Shown here: piece after piece, positions 57,961-64,000 of the stretch | Numbering within the stretch: position 1 is the stretch's first letter | Layout: every line of letters begins with the position of its first letter | Source of the DNA: Mesostigma viride | Taxonomy: Eukaryota > Streptophyta > Mesostigmatophyceae > Mesostigmatales > Mesostigmataceae | Assembly: GCA_009746045.1 (NCBI GenBank) | Contig: RPFO01000065.1 | Span: forward strand, 5,095,368 to 5,159,367 | Direction of reading: 5' to 3' | Length of the DNA stretch: 64,000 nt | Program-made: the position numbers and the translations under genes | Notes under the pieces: model-generated | Databases searched by the model: none | What the model was told of the DNA's origin: nothing | Seen by the model: the letters and a program-made list of their open reading frames with translations, nothing else

Positions 57961-59376
57961 TTGAATTCCTATGTCCTTCATAAATTCTTCACGCAGAGGC
58001 GTGAACCGTACCTCGTCTAAAAAGCTCCACAGCGTGTAGTTAAGCTTCCCCAGCACGATCCATGTGGCGCCACGAACAGGGGGGGGGTGTATTCGTGCAA
58101 ACTCGAACACAGCGGGGGCGACTTTTTTCCAGTTAGTAGAAGTTGACAAGTCCAGAACGTGGTATGCGGAATCAAACTTAAATACGATAAACGGAGGTGT
58201 AAATGTATCGACATTTTGGGGGTACTGGACCAATCCAAGATCCGGTCTATAGAAGATTTTGTCAGTGTAGAACTTTAGGCTGCCAACTCCAGGTAACGCG
58301 TGGGGATCCGACTCCAGCTCTATCAGGACACCGATTTTGTACTTCACACAAAACTGCACGATTCTCCAAAGAGCCATCCGCAGGGACTGGCGGAGATGCA
58401 CAAGTTTGTGCGTAGGTGGGTATCGAATACCAGTCTCGTCAAACAGGAGCTTCACTTCTTCAATGGGACTTTTGACAATCTCCTTAGGAAAGTCAGTCAC
58501 GGGCTCGTTGTCGATGGACTCCTCCACATCTATTGGCAGACGGTCATGCGAGCATATATTATTAAGCACCGTTGCCGACGGGGTCATGCCACCCAAGAAC
58601 AGGTTTTGAATCCTTGTGAACGTGGGTCCGTGTCCGCCTGAGAATAGGGCGTCGTGAAAGGAAGGGGTGCATTTACCGACAATGAGATGCACGAGCTCGT
58701 GCGCGACTACAAAGGCGGCGTGCACTTCCGCGGAGACCTTTGCGCGTTCCTGTCCGGTTGCGGTGTACACCGTCAATTTATGTAGCCCATTAAAAGAGCT
58801 TTTCATGTTTTTGAATGACACCTCCACGGATAATTCCCCATTTGTATAAGATACCGCCCTCGCAATAGCGTCCGTTGTGCTACCCGTGTCATCTGCATTA
58901 ACAAAGTCCACTTCATCGATCCAAGTAATGGAACCGTTGAAAATGATGTTGTGCACGGCCTTCACAAAGGCCTTCTTGAGAGCGGGAGTGGACCACATAT
59001 AGGAAAGATCCCTCTTTTCCCTTGCCGGCACATCCCTGTAAATATCTCTCAAAGTCATCTCCAACTTCTTGATTCGTTGAGACTGCACTCCTTTTACCGG
59101 CGGAACCAGTTGGCTATTTTGACAAATGCTCGAATCGGCAATGCGGCTGAAATGGTTTCCCTGACGTCGGACCTTTTTACACAAGCCATCCGGTGTAAGT
59201 TTTTTTTTCCAAAGATCATACGCTCTCTCCGCTTCGTCACCAACATATTTGCTGTACACGTCTTTTCCGTAGACGCCATGCTCAGCCTTAAACACCTGCC
59301 ACGGCTTGGGGACTCGACACACTTTCTTAGTCTCGTCGTACTCGCATTCCGGTGGGTCGCAGACTTTAAAAGGCAT
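57958..59376 (-). CDS. SprT-like HExxH metalloprotease (second copy)
   Basis: This 472-residue protein begins with a Cys module (C-DPPECEYDE-TKKVC, residues 6-20) matching the module of 31318-32844. A ~150-residue linker follows. The zinc-protease core has HELVH at 226-230 and, 18 residues after its last histidine, GGHGPTF with H249 as third ligand. HExxH...HGxxF is the exact SprT pattern. The remaining ~200 residues, including a strand-rich domain near the end, are unique to this copy. SprT/SPRTN proteases cleave proteins crosslinked to DNA; a role in viral genome maintenance or virion release of DNA is possible. A TATA-like run lies upstream (59389-59396). Confidence 0.7.
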   Translation of the reverse strand: MPFKVCDPPECEYDETKKVCRVPKPWQVFKAEHGVYGKDVYSKYVGDEAERAYDLWKKKLTPDGLCKKVRRQGNHFSRIADSSICQNSQLVPPVKGVQSQRIKKLEMTLRDIYRDVPAREKRDLSYMWSTPALKKAFVKAVHNIIFNGSITWIDEVDFVNADDTGSTTDAIARAVSYTNGELSVEVSFKNMKSSFNGLHKLTVYTATGQERAKVSAEVHAAFVVAHELVHLIVGKCTPSFHDALFSGGHGPTFTRIQNLFLGGMTPSATVLNNICSHDRLPIDVEESIDNEPVTDFPKEIVKSPIEEVKLLFDETGIRYPPTHKLVHLRQSLRMALWRIVQFCVKYKIGVLIELESDPHALPGVGSLKFYTDKIFYRPDLGLVQYPQNVDTFTPPFIVFKFDSAYHVLDLSTSTNWKKVAPAVFEFARIHPPPVRGATWIVLGKLNYTLWSFLDEVRFTPLREEFMKDIGIQ

Positions 59377-59430
59377 TTATGACACGTGTAGATATAATTT
59401 GCGCAGGCCGTCAGCAGCGAGCGGTCAGTC

Positions 59431-59552
59431 GGTCAGCGGTCCGACGAGGCCGTCGGCCGGTCAGCGGTCCGACTGATCAGGCCGTCGGTCGGTCAGCGGT
59501 CCGACGGATCAGGCCGTCGGTTGGTCAGCGGTCCGACGGATCAGGTCGTCGG
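59431..59552. repeat. tandem repeat, ~32-bp unit, four copies
   Basis: Units start GGTCAGCGGTCCGAC at 59431, 59459, 59491 and 59523, with most 32 bp and the first 28 bp. The region lies between the divergent metalloprotease and F-box genes and could hold regulatory or origin function; nothing shows which. Confidence 0.85.
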
Positions 59553-59630
59553 ACCGAGGGCTTATAGCCAGCTTGGGAAGGGGTGAAAAGAAGAAAGTGG
59601 GCCTTACAAGCAAACCGTCCTCCCCCTTCC

Positions 59631-60873
59631 ATGGCGTCCGCGGACGACCCCCTAGGGCTTTTTAGGAGATTGCCAAACGAGCTGTACAATGACATCTTGA
59701 CAAGGATCATGAAGACTAACCTCGGCGACGCCCAGGTCTTGGCATCAAGCTCCAGAACCATGTGGCACAGGTCCTGGCCACTAATACGGCAGGCGACGTT
59801 CCGCTGCCCCGTTGGTCTGCCCCGACTCCTGTGTCTGAACAGCGCTCTCTCCTTGGCCCAGCAGCACGACTGGAGCGACAAGACGGCGGCCCGTCAGGAT
59901 TGTCGTTTACGACAAGACGCACGGGGACGCCAAACGCGAGAGGGTCGCGCCTGTGGACGCAGGGACGGATGGCGTGCTCCCCAGCGACCTGAACACGTTT
60001 GTACTTGATTGGAGGGATTGCGCTGGCTGGTTCCTGCGGCATCCCGGCATTGACATCGTCATTATTGAGCCAGCAGCTGTGGTTCACGCGTACAGCGCCC
60101 CCCGCCAGCGCTGCTTCCATTATGCGTGCGTGCTAGCGCTCCTCCACATGCGCCGGTGGGTGAGCTCCTACCCTTGCGAGCTGTTGGTATTGTTCGACAG
60201 GCGTCGGGTCACGCACGGGGCGATCGGCGAAGTCGAGCCGACACAGGCGCACTATTACAGACCGTTCGAGGCGCTGGTCAAGGCGAACAACGGAGTGCTA
60301 GTCGTCAGCGGCCCCAGGACTCTGCATATTGGCAACGGTTTCCGCGACCTGGCCACGCTGAGGGAGCGCCTGGATGGGGATAAGAAACTGTTCATTCTGG
60401 CGGACCCGGACAGCACCCTCGTGCTGTGTTCCCGGTCTCTTCATTGGTTTGGAGACAGGATTGTGGGGGTGGCCCCCATCAACGTGGCCATTGTGGGGGG
60501 CGGCAGGCTGTTCTCTTTTTACGAGTCAGACAGAGTGATCCCCTTGGACATGCTGGGGGAGGAGGAGCCGCTGCCAAGCTCTCTGCTGCCTCCGCGGTGT
60601 CTCTTGAAGACGCTGGTCAAGGTGGGCGGCGGCACGTTCAACATTCAGTCCAACACTTCTCTTTACCTGGTTTCGTCAGGGCAGTCGGAGTGGAGTGGGC
60701 GCGTGTTCAGCAGGGATGGGCAAGCTGCCCCCTCCATCTGGCGCTCAAACGAGGACGTTAGCCAGATACACGTGAGCGGAGACCCCGACCGCAATCGGTG
60801 CGGCATTGTCAAAATGGACAGCGATGATTGGGACATGTTGCGCAAGGCCTTCCCTATTCTTCTTAACCACTGA
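59631..60873 (+). pseudogene. F-box protein with one frameshift
   Basis: The ATG at 59631 opens a frame with the F-box core FRRLPNELYNDILTRIM (residues 11-27), the SKP1-binding motif. The frame shifts near 59875-59882. The second frame continues to 60873 with a ~330-residue C-terminal part (PVRIVVYDKTHGDAKRE, then GIDIVIIEPAAVVHAYS, then a beta-rich end). Viral F-box proteins recruit host SCF ubiquitin ligases to chosen substrates, and the C-terminal domain would be the substrate adaptor. I do not recognise that domain. A single indel explains the break. Confidence 0.65.
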
Positions 60874-60939
60874 TATGCAAGTGTGTCATGATTTCTTTAT
60901 TCCTTTATTAATCCTACTAATAAAACACTCGTTTTCCAT

Positions 60940-61995
60940 TTATTTGAACACGTACTCAAGGGGGATGTCCACTAGGTACAGACGGCAGCGCACTCTCTGC
61001 CCCACAAGCAGCATGGGGTCCGCGATTGCCATAGGACGGGTCAGGATCAGGGGGATGGTATGGGTCGATGGGTGCGAGGTCCCGGTTCCGTAAAAACAGT
61101 TAATGACTTGCGTGCCCAACCCCGGCGCTCCTGAATCAACCGGGGAGGTAAGAGGGAATGTCACGCTGCCCAGGTAGACCATTCCCGTGGCAGGGGTAGC
61201 AAACTGTGCGCCTAGTATGCCACCGTTGAAGCCCTCGAGGGGAAAGGACTGAATGGGGGGGGTGGTAGGGGTTCCAATCCCGTAGCCATCCGGCAGGTAG
61301 ATGCCCACCATCAGGCTAGCCAGGGGGTACTGCGGGCTCCAGTACCACAGTTCGTACTTGTGTTCAGTGGAAGAAAACAGATTATCGGGGTGGGCGACAG
61401 CTATCAGCGTATCCGTCTGCGATACCACGCGATCGTAGTAGTCGATCGTCAGCCGCGACCAGGTCCAGAAGGTGGGGTCAAATGCCCATGATGGGTATTG
61501 GGCGGATCGAGAGGAATACCGCACTACCATTGAGGGGTCTTTTCCATCGATCAGCTCTTGAATTGCGGCTAGGATGGTGGGAACGAGCGCAGACACTCTT
61601 GCGGTCAACTCAGTCTTCAGCAAGGAGACGGGAGACACGACCGCAGAAGATCTGGTAGGCGCCCCATCATACCAGGAGAGACTTGTGACATCCCAGGTTG
61701 CAGGGGGGGTCATGGACAGCATGTCCTTGGCGATGCGCAGGTAGGTGAGGGTGTAGTCGTCGTCCGGCGGCTCCTCCACGTCCTCGCCGCCCACTTGGAA
61801 GAAAATGTCGTATCCAGAGGGAGCTGCCGCGTTGGCTATCCGGTACTCTAGCACCGGTTTGTTGCATCTGTTGTAGGTAGACTGGAAGAAGCCAAAGGAG
61901 ATGGGGAGGGGGTTGAGCCTGTCCAGCTTGCTCCCGTTCGCGAACGTGATTGCCCCCCTCACAAACAGATTGTCGACTTCTTGTTTTGTCGTCAT
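60940..61995 (-). CDS. unknown, probable structural protein 1
   Basis: This 351-residue, beta-rich protein lacks signal or membrane segments, with many aromatic and proline residues (WTWSRLTIDYYDRVVSQTDT, then HKYELWYWSPQYPLASLMV). It is the last of three consecutive minus-strand genes at the window's right edge. The downstream neighbours carry a fibre-like and a lectin-like domain, so a capsid or tail-fibre role is inferred from context. The spacing to the next gene is 59 bp. AATAAA-type sequences on both strands (about 60894-60927) separate it from the convergent F-box gene. Confidence 0.55.
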   Translation of the reverse strand: MTTKQEVDNLFVRGAITFANGSKLDRLNPLPISFGFFQSTYNRCNKPVLEYRIANAAAPSGYDIFFQVGGEDVEEPPDDDYTLTYLRIAKDMLSMTPPATWDVTSLSWYDGAPTRSSAVVSPVSLLKTELTARVSALVPTILAAIQELIDGKDPSMVVRYSSRSAQYPSWAFDPTFWTWSRLTIDYYDRVVSQTDTLIAVAHPDNLFSSTEHKYELWYWSPQYPLASLMVGIYLPDGYGIGTPTTPPIQSFPLEGFNGGILGAQFATPATGMVYLGSVTFPLTSPVDSGAPGLGTQVINCFYGTGTSHPSTHTIPLILTRPMAIADPMLLVGQRVRCRLYLVDIPLEYVFK

Positions 61996-62054
61996 CTCCG
62001 AGGAAGGGCTGCAAGTACGTCACATTTTCATTTGATCCGCCTGAGCGCATTCAT

Positions 62055-63128
62055 TCATGAATCAAAAATAAAGACAGTCTTCTCCATCGCCGCGGAGATG
62101 ACCCGCTTGATTATTCTCAGCTGCCCGTTCACCACTGCGAGCTTGTACCTGATGTCTCCCGATCCCAACTCGACCACGTCCGCCTCTAGTCCCACCTTGC
62201 CAGCCCCGGGTTTCACTACGATGTCGATGGGGGATGCGACTTGGGGGGGCGATGGCGTTGAGAGGGTGATGGCGGCGTCGGGATTGTCATCCTTGTGGCC
62301 GACTTCCAGCCACCCGCGCTGGTTGTCCGTCACCAGGTCCGCTTTAGGGAACAGCTTTATGGAGGAGAGAGAGTCCAGCACGACACCCCCCGCTCGTCCT
62401 CTGAGCCTCAACTGGTCGCCGGATTCGACGAACAGGTCCGCATTGGAGGTGCTGGCCACGAGGGCGCGAGTGGTGCTGGACCCAACCTGGTACCCTCCCG
62501 CCTGGTGCACGCCCAGGGTCAGGCAGGCAGGGTCCTGGAGACCCGTCGACGTATTAAGGTGTTTGCCGTAGACCTTGATGGCATCCCCCCCCGCGACACT
62601 GCTTCCGTCTCCTTTGTAGGCGTGCAGCTCCCCCAGCGTGACCACTGACCTGGGGGCGGACCCGGGGGCGGGGTTGACAACGTTGTTGCCTGCGAGCACG
62701 AGGTCGTGCTTCGTGGACGAGAGAACGGAATAGAACAGGTCCGCCGGCGTGGGCGTCACATAAAAGGGCGACCCAAAAATGGCGTTGTAGATGTACGTGT
62801 CCAGCCCCGCCAGCACGGGGTCGCTCCTGTCCACAGCCTCAGCTTTGATGCCATCTATGGAGCTGCCGGTTCCGCCCCCAATGACGGAGTTCGCTTGAAC
62901 GCCCAACTTTTTGGTGCCGGACTGCAGCAACGCCGAGTCCGCAGAGAGCACAATGGACCCCCCGTCCTGCCCCTCGGGGGTGATGGCCTGCAGGGTTGTC
63001 TTCCCGTCCTTCTGGACAATCTTGAGCGTGCCTGACTGCAATCCATCCGGCGACAGGGGGTTGATCTCCTGGGACGTGATCGACCGGAAGTACAGCCTCC
63101 CCGTGGCCGATGTCAGGCTCGGCGGCAT
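62055..63128 (-). CDS. fibre-like structural protein
   Basis: This 357-residue protein is composed largely of short, Gly/Ser/Asp-rich strands (SIVLSADSALLQSGTKKLGV, then IKVYGKHLNTSTGLQDPACL, then ADLFVESGDQLRLRGRAGGV), the texture of trimeric beta-helical fibres and tail-spike shafts. The N terminus has TGRLYFRSITSQEINPL. The C-terminal ~60 residues (VGLEADVVELGSGDIRYKLA) could be a conserved head or trimerisation domain. No exact family is recognised. It sits between the lectin-like gene and the other structural candidate. Confidence 0.55.
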   Translation of the reverse strand: MPPSLTSATGRLYFRSITSQEINPLSPDGLQSGTLKIVQKDGKTTLQAITPEGQDGGSIVLSADSALLQSGTKKLGVQANSVIGGGTGSSIDGIKAEAVDRSDPVLAGLDTYIYNAIFGSPFYVTPTPADLFYSVLSSTKHDLVLAGNNVVNPAPGSAPRSVVTLGELHAYKGDGSSVAGGDAIKVYGKHLNTSTGLQDPACLTLGVHQAGGYQVGSSTTRALVASTSNADLFVESGDQLRLRGRAGGVVLDSLSSIKLFPKADLVTDNQRGWLEVGHKDDNPDAAITLSTPSPPQVASPIDIVVKPGAGKVGLEADVVELGSGDIRYKLAVVNGQLRIIKRVISAAMEKTVFIFDS

Positions 63129-63198
63129 GGTGCAGGTAGTGCGGGCGGTTTGCTAACCGTACGCCTCAAAATTTTGCGGCGTCTTTACACGCAATCCC

Positions 63199-64000
63199 CT
63201 ACGGCTTATTGTACAGCTCCAACACAACGTCCGCGCTTGCGGAGGATCCCAAGGAGCCCAGGGAGTTCGCCTGGGCGTCGTTTAGTGGCGCAGGGTTGCC
63301 AAGGACAAGCTCGGACGAGTTGGACCCCTCCGCCTTGACGATCTGCAGACTCTCGTTGTCGGCAATGCGGAACCCGTAGGTCACCCTGACGGGCGCGGCG
63401 TCGTATTCGGTGCTGTACCGGTAGAGCTGCGTGTTCGCGACCTGCGCGCCCGTCATGCCGGCGGTGGAGACCACGCGCCAGCTCTTGTAGGCGACGTTGA
63501 AAGCCAGCCCTCCGGGGTAGGTGGTGCGGGAGCCCAGGAAGAGCCCGCGCTCGGACTGGGTGGCGGACATTCCCACCTGAGGGGGGGAGGCGAGCGTCGA
63601 GTTGTCACTGATGTTCTTCCACCCGGCAAAGCTGGAAGATTTCAGCACGCCGTTAATGTACAGTTGGGGTCCCGCCGTGGGGTGCAGGTGCAGCCCCAGG
63701 ACGAACTCGCGGGCACCGACAAGAGGGACAAGGCTGGCGTTGTAGGCGGTGTTGGTCACCAGCAGCACGCGGCCGCCCTGCCACACCCACACGCCGACAT
63801 ACAGCTCTTGCCCGGGGTTGGATGTGACGGTGTCCCCGACGGCCATCAGCTCGCACATGTTGACAGGGGCGGCCAAGCTGGCTGCGATGTTGGTGGGAGC
63901 GCCCCCGGTGGCAGACAGGAAGGAGGAGTCGACGGGTTTCACGCTGCCGGTAAAGAGCAGGTCGTACTGGCTTGCGGTGTCAAGTCCCGGGTCGGCGTAG
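63199..64000 (-). CDS. concanavalin/LamG-like lectin-domain protein (partial, 5' end outside window)
   Basis: The frame is open to the window edge, so the first listed start (GTG, 63942) is unlikely to be real and the protein begins beyond 64000. It contains a laminin-G/concanavalin-like sandwich: WVWQGGRVLLVTNTAYN, then EFVLGLHLHPTAGPQLYING, the typical 'lyiNGvl' strand, and RGLFLGSRTTYPGG, the 'l.iG' strand. The C-terminal ~90 residues are a mixed beta segment. Such domains bind glycans and are common in viral attachment fibres. With the neighbouring fibre-like gene it suggests a host-attachment module. Confidence 0.65.
   Translation of the reverse strand, partial: YADPGLDTASQYDLLFTGSVKPVDSSFLSATGGAPTNIAASLAAPVNMCELMAVGDTVTSNPGQELYVGVWVWQGGRVLLVTNTAYNASLVPLVGAREFVLGLHLHPTAGPQLYINGVLKSSSFAGWKNISDNSTLASPPQVGMSATQSERGLFLGSRTTYPGGLAFNVAYKSWRVVSTAGMTGAQVANTQLYRYSTEYDAAPVRVTYGFRIADNESLQIVKAEGSNSSELVLGNPAPLNDAQANSLGSLGSSASADVVLELYNKP

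Noticed and set aside
59431-59552. CRISPR-like array
   Set aside because: Units are contiguous without unique spacers; simple tandem repeat in eukaryote/virus DNA.
17049-64000. Assignment to mirusviruses or to a named giant-virus genus
   Set aside because: No capsid, polymerase or terminase gene is in the window; the DUF5767-like remnant supports NCLDV only at a broad level.

Overview
The window looks like a piece of a eukaryotic nuclear genome that carries an integrated giant-virus segment. Positions 1 to about 16.7 kb hold no intact gene. They contain decayed transposon pieces (a PIF/Harbinger transposase fragment and two non-LTR retrotransposon 3' ends on the minus strand), a candidate TTAA-flanked DNA transposon, dispersed repeats, a 0.7 kb TG/TGTGC microsatellite, a 2.5 kb tandem-repeat block with a long C tract, and several perfect palindromes. 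This is host-type intergenic DNA. A single-celled alga is a reasonable guess, but nothing here identifies the species.

From about 17.0 kb to the end the character changes sharply: densely packed, intronless genes on both strands, overlaps of a few bases, TATA-like boxes a few bases upstream of start codons, and protein families known from nucleocytoplasmic large DNA viruses (Nucleocytoviricota). The best lineage marker is a frameshifted member of the conserved NCLDV family I know as DUF5767 (53.6-54.9 kb). Others are a BRO/KilA-N-like protein, two SprT-type HExxH metalloproteases, a PD-(D/E)xK nuclease, an F-box protein, a long bacterial-type Ig-repeat protein and a run of fibre-like proteins at the right edge. 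I read this as a giant endogenous viral element (GEVE) that continues past 64 kb. No major capsid protein, polymerase or packaging ATPase lies in this part.

Layout of the viral part. 17.0-23.1 kb is a cassette of three tandem paralogous ADP-ribosyltransferase-like proteins bracketed by two paralogous small membrane proteins. 23.1-30.8 kb holds small and unknown proteins, a distant paralog pair, and zinc-motif proteins. 30.8-34.3 kb holds a nuclease, a metalloprotease and a low-complexity protein. 34.4-38.0 kb has a BRO-like gene, a recent local duplication and small membrane and coiled-coil proteins. 39.3-42.5 kb has a Q/P-rich zinc protein, a possible structural protein and an IQ-motif protein. 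42.5-53.6 kb is one Ig-repeat gene split by an 8.4 kb LTR retrotransposon with 654-bp LTRs. 53.6-60.9 kb holds the DUF5767 remnant, a second low-complexity protein, tandem zinc proteins, a second metalloprotease and the F-box protein. 60.9-64.0 kb is a structural cluster.

The retrotransposon has nearly identical LTRs and sits inside a viral gene, so the viral DNA has been resident in a retrotransposon-active nucleus. Several viral genes and the retrotransposon ORFs carry frameshifts. Some of these may be real decay and some may be sequencing indels; the sequence alone cannot separate the two.
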